25,999 nt of DNA. Origin: an uncultured Collinsella sp. Lineage in GTDB: Bacteria > Actinomycetota > Coriobacteriia > Coriobacteriales > Coriobacteriaceae. The stretch lies in the NCBI GenBank assembly GCA_900549215.1, contig URNJ01000004.1, positions 1 through 25,999 of the forward strand, given 5' to 3'. This document shows, in pieces, positions 1 to 7,413 of the stretch (position 1 is the first letter of the stretch; every line of letters begins with the position of its first letter). The notes below the pieces were generated by a model, which saw only the letters and a program-made list of their open reading frames with translations, had not been told where the DNA came from and searched no databases. Both the position numbers and the translations under genes were made by a program.

Positions 1-642
1 CCCGGCCCCATCGGCCCCATCATGGGCCTGGGCTTCCAGCCGCTCGCCTTTGTGATGCTCGCCCTTATCCTGGTCGTCGACTTTGCGCTGTACTACCCGT
101 TCTTCCGTGCCTATGACGCCCAGAAGTGCGCTGAGGAGGCCGAGATTTCCGAGGAGGAGCTCGCCGCCAAGAACGCCGAGAAGGCCGCCAAGCTCAACGA
201 TGCCTTCCAGGGCAAGGCCGACGCCAAGAGCGTTGCCGCTGGCGCTGCTGCCGAGGCCGTGAAGTCCGACGCCACCGCCGCTTCCGCAGCATCCGCTGCC
301 GAGGCTACGGCCACCAGCAACCTCAACGGCAAGCGCGTACTCGTACTCTGCCAGGGCGGCGGAACCTCGGGCCTGCTCGCCAACGCGCTGGCCAAGCCCG
401 CCAATGAGCGCGGCATCAATCTTGAGACCGCTGCCGAGGCCTATGGCAACCATGTCGACATGCTCCCCGACTTTGACCTGGTCGTCCTGGCCCCGCAGGC
501 CGCCAGCTACCTGGCCGACCTGCAGAAAGACTGCGAGCGCGTGGGCAACAAGTGCGTCGCCTGCCGCGGTAAGCAGTACATCGAGCTCTCCCAGAACGGC
601 GACAAGTCTCTCGCCTTCGTAAGCGAGCAACTTTCGAAGTAA
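1..642 (+). CDS. lacE: Lactose-type PTS EIICB permease, C-terminal part (cut by left edge)
   Basis: This is the 3' part of a lactose-family PTS permease that imports and phosphorylates a beta-galactoside at the membrane. The frame is open from base 1, so the ATG at 22 is internal. The first residues (PGPIGPIMGLGF) are the end of the EIIC domain, followed by a last hydrophobic helix. Next comes an Ala/Glu/Lys-rich low-complexity linker of about 65 residues, then an EIIB domain. The EIIB phosphorylation Cys lies in the loop VLCQGGGTSG (codon 349-351). The IIC-IIB order is that of LacE. The layout and C-terminal domain match the complete permease at 3770. A lacG-like hydrolase follows 66 bases later, so the two probably form one transcript. 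No lactose-type EIIA is visible in the window. Substrate specificity is inferred from the partner enzyme. Confidence 0.9.
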   Translation, partial: PGPIGPIMGLGFQPLAFVMLALILVVDFALYYPFFRAYDAQKCAEEAEISEEELAAKNAEKAAKLNDAFQGKADAKSVAAGAAAEAVKSDATAASAASAAEATATSNLNGKRVLVLCQGGGTSGLLANALAKPANERGINLETAAEAYGNHVDMLPDFDLVVLAPQAASYLADLQKDCERVGNKCVACRGKQYIELSQNGDKSLAFVSEQLSK

Positions 643-651
643 GTAACGCCC

Positions 652-685
652 AGGGCCAGCCGACCATCCACAGCCGGCTGGCCCT
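652..685 (+). other. Intercistronic hairpin between lacE-like and lacG-like genes
   Basis: A perfect 11-bp inverted repeat, AGGGCCAGCCG (652-662) with CGGCTGGCCCT (675-685), forms a GC-rich stem with a 12-base loop. No T-run follows, so a full terminator is unlikely. A processing, mRNA-stabilising or attenuating role is inferred. The second module has a hairpin in the same place (5564-5590). Confidence 0.6.
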
Positions 686-708
686 TCGATCTAGACGATT
701 GGATCATT

Positions 709-2148
709 ATGTCCGTTAATCCTGCTGGCGTAACCAACCCGCCTGCGCAGTTTCCCGAGGACTTTGTCTTTGGCGGCGCCACCGCTGCCTACCAGGTAGA
801 GGGCGAGACCCGCACTCACGGTAAGGGCAAGGTTGCCTGGGACGACTTCCTGGAGGCCCAGGGGCGCTTCTCCCCCGATCCCGCTTCGGACTTCTACAAC
901 CAGTACCCCGTCGATTTGGAGCTGTGCGAGGAGTTTGGCATCAACGGCATTCGCCTCTCCATCGCCTGGAGCCGCATCTTCCCCAACGGTACCGGCGAAA
1001 TCAACCCCGAGGGCGTGCAGTTCTATCACGACCTCTTCGCCGAGTGCCACAAGCACCACGTTGAGCCGTTTGTCACGCTGCATCACTTCGACACGCCGCT
1101 TGCCCTCTTTGAGAAGGGCGACTTCCTCAACCGCGAGACCATCGATGCCTTTGTGGACTTTGCCATCTTCTGCTTTAAGGAGTACGCCGACCAGGTGACC
1201 TACTGGTTCACCTTTAACGAGATCTGGGCCGACGCCTCCAACACCTACATCGAGGGCACCTTCCCCGGTGGTGTTAAGGCGCATCTAGCCGAGGCCTTCC
1301 AGTGCGAGCACAACATGATGCTCGCCCACGCCAAGGCAGTACTGGCCTTCCACAACGGTGGCTTTAAGGGCAAGATCGGCGTCATTCAGTCGCTGGAGTT
1401 TAAGTATCCGCTCAACGAGAACGACCCCGCCGACATCAAGGCCGCCAACAACGAACACGTGCTGCAAAACCAGTTTTTGCTCGACGCGACGTTCCGCGGC
1501 GACTATGCTCCCGACACCCTCGAATGCGCCAACCGCCTTGCTGCCATCTCGGGCGGCACCATCGAGATCCTGGACGAGGATCTGGAAATCATGCGCGAGG
1601 CCGCACTCTACAACGACTACCTGGGCGTTAACAACTACCAGTGCCGCTTCTTGAAGGCTTACGACGGCGAGAACGACCTGCACCACAACGGTACGGGCGA
1701 GAAGGGCACCGGCCGCTGGCGCGTCAAGGGCATTGGCGAGCACGTGAACAAGCCCGGCATCCCCACCACCGACTGGGACTGGATCATCTATCCCGAGGGC
1801 CTGTTCGATCTGCTCGTCTACATTAAGCAGCGCTACCCCAACTACAAGCAGATCTTCATCACCGAGAACGGCATGGGCTACAAGGACCCCTACAAGGACG
1901 GTTTTGTGGACGACCAGCCGCGCATCGACTACATCGAGCAGCACCTGCGTTGGCTGCTCAAGGCCATGGAGGTCGGCGTCAACGTGGGCGGCTACTTCCT
2001 GTGGAGCCTGCAGGACCAGTTTTCCTGGACCAACGGCTACAACAAGCGTTACGGCTTCTTCTACGTAGACTTCGAGACCCAGAAGCGCACTCCCAAGGCA
2101 AGCGCCTACTGGTATAAACACGTGGCGCAGACCCGTCGTCTGGACTAG
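709..2148 (+). CDS. lacG: GH1 6-phospho-beta-galactosidase (LacG-like), copy 1
   Basis: This cytoplasmic glycoside hydrolase of family 1 cleaves the 6-phosphorylated disaccharide delivered by the upstream PTS. It has 479 residues, the usual length for LacG. It contains the N-terminal FVFGGATAAYQ motif, the acid/base Glu171 in TFNEIW, and the nucleophile Glu386 in ITENGMG. The phosphate-binding set Ser439, Lys446 and Tyr448 lies in SWTNGYNKRY. The Trp right after that Ser (Trp440) is the residue reported to favour galacto- over gluco-configured substrates in LacG. The stretch AECHKHHVEPFVTLHHFDTP closely resembles lactococcal LacG as I remember it. The ATG at 709 has only a weak Shine-Dalgarno. 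It is a close paralogue of the gene at 5626. 6-phospho-beta-glucosidase is the alternative. Confidence 0.9.
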   Translation: MSVNPAGVTNPPAQFPEDFVFGGATAAYQVEGETRTHGKGKVAWDDFLEAQGRFSPDPASDFYNQYPVDLELCEEFGINGIRLSIAWSRIFPNGTGEINPEGVQFYHDLFAECHKHHVEPFVTLHHFDTPLALFEKGDFLNRETIDAFVDFAIFCFKEYADQVTYWFTFNEIWADASNTYIEGTFPGGVKAHLAEAFQCEHNMMLAHAKAVLAFHNGGFKGKIGVIQSLEFKYPLNENDPADIKAANNEHVLQNQFLLDATFRGDYAPDTLECANRLAAISGGTIEILDEDLEIMREAALYNDYLGVNNYQCRFLKAYDGENDLHHNGTGEKGTGRWRVKGIGEHVNKPGIPTTDWDWIIYPEGLFDLLVYIKQRYPNYKQIFITENGMGYKDPYKDGFVDDQPRIDYIEQHLRWLLKAMEVGVNVGGYFLWSLQDQFSWTNGYNKRYGFFYVDFETQKRTPKASAYWYKHVAQTRRLD

Positions 2149-2240
2149 TTAACGCTATCGGCCGCCGTGACCATCACGCTGCCGTGCACCTTACCATTCC
2201 CGATCGCATGGGCGCTGCGTCCATGCACCTCTTTCCGTGT

Positions 2241-2298
2241 GGCGGATACGACCTTCCCGGTGGATGCTTCAGCATCCTTGGTCGTATCCGCCGTTTTT
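2241..2298 (+). terminator. Rho-independent terminator after lacG copy 1
   Basis: A perfect 13-bp stem, GGCGGATACGACC (2241-2253) with its complement (2280-2292), encloses a nested hairpin GGATGC/GCATCC (2262-2277). It is followed by GTTTTTGTTTTT. It sits 92 bases after the lacG stop and ends the first lactose module. Confidence 0.85.
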
Positions 2299-2328
2299 GT
2301 TTTTGGGCGGGCTGGGCCGCGTTCGTTT

Positions 2329-2385
2329 GTCTCGATCTGTAACATCTGACTCGCTTTTGGCCGTCTAACTGTTACAGATCAAGAC
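2329..2385. repeat. Palindromic repeat, unit A1 of a tandem pair
   Basis: This 57-bp unit starts GTCTCGATCTGTAACA and ends TGTTACAGATCAAGAC. The ends are inverted repeats matching at 15 of 16 positions around a ~25-base centre. Units A2 (2411-2466), B1 (7140-7196) and B2 (7221-7276) have the same layout. The unit begins about 30 bases past the terminator. It is not coding and I do not recognise the family. Confidence 0.75.
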
Positions 2386-2410
2386 AAAGATGATGGCTGG
2401 GTAGACAAAA

Positions 2411-2466
2411 TCTCAATCTGTAACATCTAGCCGAGGTTTTCGGTCCTACTTGTTACCAATCGAGAC
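2411..2466. repeat. Palindromic repeat, unit A2 of a tandem pair
   Basis: Second copy of the repeat, starting 82 bases after unit A1. The left end TCTCAATCTGTAACA is identical to that of B2. The right end (TGTTACCAATCGAGAC) is more diverged. The centre can form a small inner stem (CCGA/TCGG). The unit ends 17 bases before the lacI-type stop codon on the other strand. Confidence 0.7.
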
Positions 2467-2483
2467 GAACAGGCCGAGCACGT

Positions 2484-3485
2484 TTACACCCGCAGGTCCT
2501 TTACGCTGGAACGCTCGACCAGCACGCCCGAGACGAGCGTACGGCTTCTGGAGCTCGGAGCTTCCAGACCCGCGACGACCTCGTTGAGCGCACGGACGCC
2601 CAGCTCGCGGTGGCGAAACTTCACCGACGTCAGAATCGAGTTGGGAATCGTCTTATAGAGCTCATCGTCGAAGCCGATCACGGACACATCATTGGGCACA
2701 CTGAGCCCTTTGTCACGTAGAGCCATCATCACGCCGTTTGCCATGCAGTCGTTAGCAGCGAGGACCGCCGTGCAATCGGGCTTATCGGCAAGCACAAGGC
2801 CCGCGGCATAGCCACTATCCGCATTCCAATCGCCTTGCAGAGGCTCGGGCGGCTCAATGCCACGCGCCTCGAGTGCCGCACGCCAACCTTTCATACGGCA
2901 CTGGCTCGACAACGACTCTTTCTTACCAGAGACGAAGTACACGTTTTTATGCCCGTGGTTCAAGAAGTACTCGCACGCCATGCGCGCGCCGCCCTCTTGG
3001 TCGTCACTGACGGTGGAGCAGGTAGGATGTTCCATCGGTGTGATAATCACCGTCTTGAGGTCTTTCGGTGCCTCAAAGGTATCAAAGTCATCGACCATCT
3101 GGCGCAGGTTGAAGATCATGCCGTCGACGGGAAGCTGCGACATCCTACGCGCCGCTTCGGCAAGGGTCATCTTCTCCCCCGCCCGCTTTTTGATCATCGT
3201 GAGAGCAAAGCCTCGCTCTTCGGCGGCATCGGCGATACCGTCAATCATGTCCACGGCGCCGCCCGACAAGTGAAACAGCACCACGCCGATGCACCCGTAA
3301 CGGCCCAACTTGAGCGAACGCGCGGCAAAGTTCGCCCGGAACCCGAGCGCTTCCATTGCGGAATGGACCTTATCGCGTGTCGACTCTCGCACGTTACCGG
3401 GCTCGTTAATCACACGCGAAACCGTCTTGAGAGAAACACCCGCGGCAATCGCCACATCGTTCATTGAGACATTTTTCTTGTCCAT
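2484..3485 (-). CDS. LacI-family transcriptional regulator
   Basis: A 333-residue repressor of the LacI/GalR family. The N-terminal helix-turn-helix (residues about 7-50) contains MNDVAIAAGVSLKTVSRVIN and ends with a hinge-like region near FRANFAARSLK. A periplasmic-binding-protein-like sensor domain follows, with the typical ending VSVIGFDDELYKTIPNSILTSV. I chose the ATG at 3485 because LacI proteins normally begin a few residues before the HTH. The frame stays open upstream to a GTG at 3548, but the extra 21 residues look unlike the family. It is divergent from the lacE-like gene at 3770. The 24-bp palindrome at 3645-3668 in the shared region is the probable operator, so local control of the second lactose module is inferred. 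The effector is unknown. Confidence 0.9.
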   Translation of the reverse strand: MDKKNVSMNDVAIAAGVSLKTVSRVINEPGNVRESTRDKVHSAMEALGFRANFAARSLKLGRYGCIGVVLFHLSGGAVDMIDGIADAAEERGFALTMIKKRAGEKMTLAEAARRMSQLPVDGMIFNLRQMVDDFDTFEAPKDLKTVIITPMEHPTCSTVSDDQEGGARMACEYFLNHGHKNVYFVSGKKESLSSQCRMKGWRAALEARGIEPPEPLQGDWNADSGYAAGLVLADKPDCTAVLAANDCMANGVMMALRDKGLSVPNDVSVIGFDDELYKTIPNSILTSVKFRHRELGVRALNEVVAGLEAPSSRSRTLVSGVLVERSSVKDLRV

Positions 3486-3567
3486 CGTTGCCACTACTTC
3501 TCCACTCGGTTCTCTATCGCTTGTTTTTTGCGTTCTAGCATACACCACCTGCCTGACTGATAAATCA

Positions 3568-3600
3568 ACCGTTTACCGGACAATATCGACCGCTCACCCG
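3568..3600 (+). promoter_or_regulatory. Tandem ACCGYTYACC motif pair, 21-bp spacing
   Basis: Two direct copies of a 10-base motif lie upstream of both lacI and lacE: ACCGTTTACC at 3568 and ACCGCTCACC at 3589. They are 21 bp apart, two helical turns. The same motif with the same spacing occurs at 22041-22071. A shared DNA-binding protein is inferred; its identity is unknown. Confidence 0.45.
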
Positions 3601-3631
3601 TATATCCTTGTTGCTCTTCCAAAAATGTCTT

Positions 3632-3668
3632 ACGTTGTCATTAACGAAATGACAACGTTGTCATTTCG
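3632..3668. promoter_or_regulatory. Palindromic LacI-type operator upstream of lacE
   Basis: Positions 3645-3668 form a perfect 24-bp palindrome: CGAAATGACAAC followed by its exact reverse complement. It is centred on the CG typical of LacI-family operators. The half-site ACGTTGTCATT also occurs as a direct repeat 23 bp upstream (3632-3642). It lies about 100 bases before the lacE start and 160 bases from the lacI start. Binding by the adjacent LacI protein is inferred. Confidence 0.7.
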
Positions 3669-3769
3669 CAATGCCTTCCTTGAGCAGGAAGGTTTCCGGG
3701 CAGTCCTGACCATCCATCGACGACCAGTTCCATCCACATGCATCGCGCATCAAGTAGCAAAGGAGCTCT

Positions 3770-5548
3770 ATGGACGCCATCGTAAAGATGCTCGAAAAGC
3801 ATCAGCCGTTCTTTGAGAAGATCTCGAGGAACATCTACCTCCAGGCTATTAAGGACGGATTCCTTGGGTGCATGCCCATCGTCCTCACCTCTTCGATCTT
3901 TCTGCTCATTGCCACCCTTCCCGGCGTAGTCGGTATCACGCTGCCCCAGCCGCTCATCGACTGGTGCAACAAGCTGTACAACTTCACCATGGGCGTCATG
4001 GGCATCATGGTTGCCGGCACCACTGCCAAGAACTTTACGGCTTCCATGAACCGTCGCATGCCCGCCGGCAAGGTGCTCAACGACGGCTCCACCATGGTGG
4101 CCGCCCAGTGCAGTATGCTTTTGCTCGCCGTTACGCAGTTCACCACCAAGTTCAACGGCTCCGAGCTTTCGGTCTTCGACTGCACCAGCATGGGTACGCG
4201 CGGTCTGTTCTCGGCCTATATCGCCGCGTTCATCACCGTGTGGGTCTACAAATTCTGCGTCTCGCGCGATCTGACCATTAAGCTGCCCAAGGAGGTCCCG
4301 GGCGCCATCGCTCAGAACTTCCGCGACATCATCCCCTTTGGCGGCGCCGTCATCATCTGCGGCATCATCGATGTGGTTGTGCGCAACCTCATGGGCGTTC
4401 CGTTCTCCGAGCTGCTCATCAAGCTGCTCTCCCCGCTCTTTACCGCGGCAGAGACCTATCCTGGCCTTATCCTTATCCAGGCAGCCACCGCGTTCTTCTG
4501 GTTCATCGGCGTCCACGGCCCCTCGATTGTCCAGCCGGGCATCGACCCCATCCGTCTTGCCAACCAGGCCGAGAACCTGCAGGTTCTGCTGGCCGGTGGT
4601 CACCCCGCCCATTCCCTCACCTTCAACATGTCGCTCGTGGGTGAGTTCGGCGGCACCGGCGCCACGTTCATCGTGCCGCTTCTGCTGATTCTCTTTATGA
4701 AGTCCAAGCAGCTCAAAGCCGTCGGTAAGGCCTCGATTGTTCCTGTTGCCTTCGCCGTCAACGAACCGCTGCTCTTTGGCGCGCCGATGATCCTTAACCC
4801 CTACATGCTCATCCCCTTTGTTGCCGCCGGCTGCGTCAACGTAAGCGTTGCCAAGTTCTTTATCGACAACGTGGGCATGAACGGCTTCTCCTTCGTGGTG
4901 CCTTGGGCTACCCCTGCCCCCATCGGCATCTTCATCACCACGAACTTCCAGCTTATCGCCCTGGTGTTTGTCGCAATCATCATCTTGCTGGACGCCATCA
5001 TCTACCTGCCGTTCTTGAAGGCATACGATAAGCTGCTCTGCGACCAGGAGGCCGAGCGCGCCGCCGAGCTGGGTCTCGAGTCCGATGGTGCTGCCACCAT
5101 CGCCGCCAGCACCTCTGCGCCCGCTGTCGAGCAGGCCACCGCTGCCGTCGAGCCGACCGCCGCTGCCGCCGACAGCGAGCCTGTCGCCGATCAGCCCGAG
5201 CCCGCTGCCGATGCATCCGCTAAGAAGGATGTCGACGGTCTGAAGGTCCTCGTCCTGTGCGCCGGCGCCGGCACCTCCGCCATGCTTGCCAACGCTATCA
5301 AGGAAGGTGCTGCGCAGACCGGAGAGAACATCGCTTCCTCCGCAGGCGCCTATGGCCAGCACACTGCCATCATGGATCAGTACGACGTTATCGTGCTTGC
5401 CCCGCAGGTTCGTAGCTACTACAACGACATGAAGGCCGACACCGATCGTCTGGGCATTAAGCTGCTCGCCCCGCGCGGTAAGGAATATATCGACCTTACT
5501 CGCGATCCCGCTGGCGCCATCAAGTGGCTCCGCGAGAACCTCGACTAG
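3770..5548 (+). CDS. lacE: Lactose-type PTS EIICB permease (LacE-like), complete
   Basis: A 592-residue membrane permease that imports and phosphorylates lactose or a related beta-galactoside. The N-terminus (FFEKISRNIYLQAIKDGF) resembles LacE as I remember it. The EIIC domain spans about residues 1-425 with some 8-10 hydrophobic segments and the motifs FIGVHGPSIVQP and VNEPLLFGAP. An Ala/Glu/Thr-rich linker of about 65 residues joins it to a C-terminal EIIB domain whose phosphocysteine is Cys497 in VLCAGAGTSA. AAAGGAG (3759-3765) supports the ATG at 3770. The hydrolase at 5626 follows after 77 bases, making a two-gene operon. The EIIA partner must be encoded elsewhere. The divergent LacI regulator probably controls it. 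A cellobiose-type substrate is possible, but the LacG-like partner argues for lactose. Confidence 0.93.
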   Translation: MDAIVKMLEKHQPFFEKISRNIYLQAIKDGFLGCMPIVLTSSIFLLIATLPGVVGITLPQPLIDWCNKLYNFTMGVMGIMVAGTTAKNFTASMNRRMPAGKVLNDGSTMVAAQCSMLLLAVTQFTTKFNGSELSVFDCTSMGTRGLFSAYIAAFITVWVYKFCVSRDLTIKLPKEVPGAIAQNFRDIIPFGGAVIICGIIDVVVRNLMGVPFSELLIKLLSPLFTAAETYPGLILIQAATAFFWFIGVHGPSIVQPGIDPIRLANQAENLQVLLAGGHPAHSLTFNMSLVGEFGGTGATFIVPLLLILFMKSKQLKAVGKASIVPVAFAVNEPLLFGAPMILNPYMLIPFVAAGCVNVSVAKFFIDNVGMNGFSFVVPWATPAPIGIFITTNFQLIALVFVAIIILLDAIIYLPFLKAYDKLLCDQEAERAAELGLESDGAATIAASTSAPAVEQATAAVEPTAAAADSEPVADQPEPAADASAKKDVDGLKVLVLCAGAGTSAMLANAIKEGAAQTGENIASSAGAYGQHTAIMDQYDVIVLAPQVRSYYNDMKADTDRLGIKLLAPRGKEYIDLTRDPAGAIKWLRENLD

Positions 5549-5563
5549 CTTCCTCCCTCTGTT

Positions 5564-5590
5564 GGTGCCCGGATCCTCAGTTCGGGCACC
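5564..5590 (+). other. Intercistronic hairpin between lacE and lacG copy 2
   Basis: GGTGCCCG (5564-5571) pairs with CGGGCACC (5583-5590), extendable by a G-U pair. No T-run follows. It occupies the same place between permease and hydrolase genes as the hairpin at 652-685, although its sequence differs. A processing or stability role is inferred. Confidence 0.55.
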
Positions 5591-5625
5591 TCCCCCTATT
5601 CCGTATCCCACTGAAAGGATGACTC

Positions 5626-7047
5626 ATGACCAACCCCATGCAGTTCCCCGACGGCTTTGTGTTTGGCGGCGCCACCGCTGCTTACCAGGTTGAAGGCGAG
5701 ACCCGCACGCACGGCAAGGGCAAAGTGCCCTGGGACGATTTCCTGGCTGCCCAGGGTCGCTTCTCCCCCGACCCCGCAAGCGATTTCTACAACAAGTATC
5801 CGGTCGATATCGACCTGTGCCAGCGTTTTGGCATCAACGGTATCCGCGTCTCCATCGCTTGGAGCCGCATCTTCCCCAACGGCACTGGCGAGATCAATCC
5901 CGAAGGTGTCGCCTTCTATCACGAGCTTTTCGCCACCTGCAATAAAGCCGGCGTTATCCCCTATGTCACGCTCGATCACTTTGATACGCCCGAGGCCTTT
6001 TACCAGAACGGCGGCGAGGGCTTCCTGACGCGCACGACGATCGACGCCTTTGTCGAGTACGCCAAGTTCTGCTTTGCCGAGTTCACCGAGGTCAAACACT
6101 GGTTTACCTTTAACGAGATTCCCGCGACCGCCGAGGGCAGCTTTATCGTCGGCAACTGGCCGCACGGCGAGAAGTACCGCCTGGACAAGGCCTTCCAGCT
6201 CATGCACAACATGATGGTGGCCCACGCCAAGGCTGTCGTCGCCTTCCATGAGGGCGGCTTTGAGGGCGAGATCGGCATTGTCCAGAACCTGGAGCCCAAG
6301 TATCCCCTCGACCCCAACAACGCCGCCGACTGCGAGGCAGCTCGCATGGCCGACGTCATCAACAACCGCTGGGTACTCGACGCCACCTTCCGCGGCCACT
6401 ATGCAGCCGATACCATGGAGGCTGCGACCAAGCTGGCTCATATCGCCGGCGGTGAGCTCGACGTCCGCGACGAGGACATCGCCGTGCTGACCGCCGCGCT
6501 CCCCTACAACGATTGCCTGGGCGTCAACACCTACAAGTGCCAGTTCCTGCGTGCCGCCGAGGGCGAAAACGACATCAACCACAATGGCACCGGCGACAAG
6601 GGCTCCTCGCGCTGGTTCCTCAAGGGCGTGGGCGAGTCATGCGTGCGCGAAGGCATACCCACCACCGATTGGGACTGGATCATCTATCCCGAGGGCCTCT
6701 ACGACCTGCTGCTGCGCATTAAGAACGATTACCCCAACTACAAGAAGATCTACATCACCGAGAACGGCATGGGCTATAAGGACGACTTCGAGGACGGCTT
6801 TATCGACGACGCCCCTCGTATCGACTACATGCGCCAGCATCTCGCATGGATCCTCAAGGCAATCGACGGCGGCGTAAACGTCGACGGTTACTTTGTGTGG
6901 TCGCTGCAGGACCAGTTCTCCTGGACCAACGGCTATAACAAGCGTTACGGCCTGTTCTACATCGACTTTGAGACCCAGAAGCGCTATCCCAAGGCGAGCG
7001 CGTACTGGTACAAGAACGTCGCGGAGACCGGCCTGCTCATGGCCTAA
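5626..7047 (+). CDS. lacG: GH1 6-phospho-beta-galactosidase (LacG-like), copy 2
   Basis: A 473-residue GH1 enzyme expected to hydrolyse lactose-6-phosphate to galactose-6-phosphate and glucose in the cytoplasm. The acid/base residue is Glu164 in TFNEIP and the nucleophile is Glu379 in ITENGMG. The 6-phosphate-binding residues are Ser432, Lys439 and Tyr441 in SWTNGYNKRY, and Trp433 is the LacG-type galacto-specificity residue. Phrases such as DWDWIIYPEGLYD and DYPNYKKIYITENG closely match lactococcal LacG as I recall it. GAAAGGA upstream supports the ATG at 5626. It follows lacE in the same module and ends at a strong terminator (7069-7116). It shares long identical stretches with copy 1, so the two arose by duplication or related transfer. 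They may differ in substrate range. Confidence 0.92.
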   Translation: MTNPMQFPDGFVFGGATAAYQVEGETRTHGKGKVPWDDFLAAQGRFSPDPASDFYNKYPVDIDLCQRFGINGIRVSIAWSRIFPNGTGEINPEGVAFYHELFATCNKAGVIPYVTLDHFDTPEAFYQNGGEGFLTRTTIDAFVEYAKFCFAEFTEVKHWFTFNEIPATAEGSFIVGNWPHGEKYRLDKAFQLMHNMMVAHAKAVVAFHEGGFEGEIGIVQNLEPKYPLDPNNAADCEAARMADVINNRWVLDATFRGHYAADTMEAATKLAHIAGGELDVRDEDIAVLTAALPYNDCLGVNTYKCQFLRAAEGENDINHNGTGDKGSSRWFLKGVGESCVREGIPTTDWDWIIYPEGLYDLLLRIKNDYPNYKKIYITENGMGYKDDFEDGFIDDAPRIDYMRQHLAWILKAIDGGVNVDGYFVWSLQDQFSWTNGYNKRYGLFYIDFETQKRYPKASAYWYKNVAETGLLMA

Positions 7048-7068
7048 TTTCAGCCGCATGCCACCCGT

Positions 7069-7116
7069 CGGCCGCATACGAATCCCTCCACGGGTTCGCA
7101 TGCGGCCGATTTTTTT
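7069..7116 (+). terminator. Rho-independent terminator after lacG copy 2
   Basis: A 14-bp stem, CGGCCGCATACGAA (7069-7082) with TTCGCATGCGGCCG (7095-7108), has one G-U pair. It is followed by a run of seven T (7110-7116). It begins 22 bases after the lacG stop. Confidence 0.9.
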
Positions 7117-7139
7117 GGCTCGGCCCGAGCAGGCCGTTT

Positions 7140-7196
7140 GTCTCGATCTGTAACATCTAGCAGGGATTTTCAATCCTAACTGTTATAGATTTAGAC
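7140..7196. repeat. Palindromic repeat, unit B1 of a tandem pair
   Basis: This unit starts GTCTCGATCTGTAACA, exactly as unit A1, and ends TGTTATAGATTTAGAC. The centre contains an inner stem, GGATT/AATCC. It starts 24 bases after the terminator of lacG copy 2, as A1 follows the terminator of copy 1. The neighbouring GTTTGTCTCG junction is also shared. Confidence 0.75.
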
Positions 7197-7220
7197 GAAC
7201 AGAACGACCGATCAGAAATA

Positions 7221-7276
7221 TCTCAATCTGTAACACGTAGCCCACTTTCGACCGTCTACCTGTTACAGATCAAGAC
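7221..7276. repeat. Palindromic repeat, unit B2 of a tandem pair
   Basis: Second unit of the pair, starting 81 bases after B1 (the A pair is 82 bases apart). The left end TCTCAATCTGTAACA is identical to A2. The right end TGTTACAGATCAAGAC is identical to that of A1. The order of left-end variants (CTCGATC then CTCAATC) is the same in both pairs. Confidence 0.75.
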
Positions 7277-7330
7277 AATAAGATAGTCAAATCCGAACTT
7301 TCCAAGCAGTTATGAACCATGGTTTCTAGT

Positions 7331-7405
7331 TTTCGGTATCACGAACATACTTTCGGTATCATTTAATGATATTATGATATCGAAAGTATGTTCGTGATAC
7401 CGAAA
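7331..7405. promoter_or_regulatory. 30-bp inverted repeat operator/promoter overlapping the fic RBS
   Basis: The arms 7331-7360 and 7376-7405 are inverted copies matching at 29 of 30 positions, separated by a 15-base AT-rich spacer. Within each arm TTTCGGTATCA occurs twice, 20 bp apart (one copy has a mismatch), giving four half-sites. A possible -10 box TATGAT lies at 7373-7378. The right arm runs into the AAAGGAG ribosome-binding site of the fic gene. Binding by the Fic protein's own winged helix is inferred. Confidence 0.65.
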
Positions 7406-7413
7406 GGAGCCGC

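Noticed and set aside
3641..5611. A 656-codon open frame on the minus strand
   Set aside because: It is exactly antisense to the complete EIICB gene. Its Gly/Asp/His-rich composition is typical of the reverse frame of GC-rich coding DNA, with no recognisable domain.
709..7047. Assignment of the two GH1 enzymes as 6-phospho-beta-glucosidases
   Set aside because: The Trp next to the phosphate-binding Ser and the close resemblance to LacG favour 6-phospho-beta-galactosidase. The glucosidase option remains a fallback.
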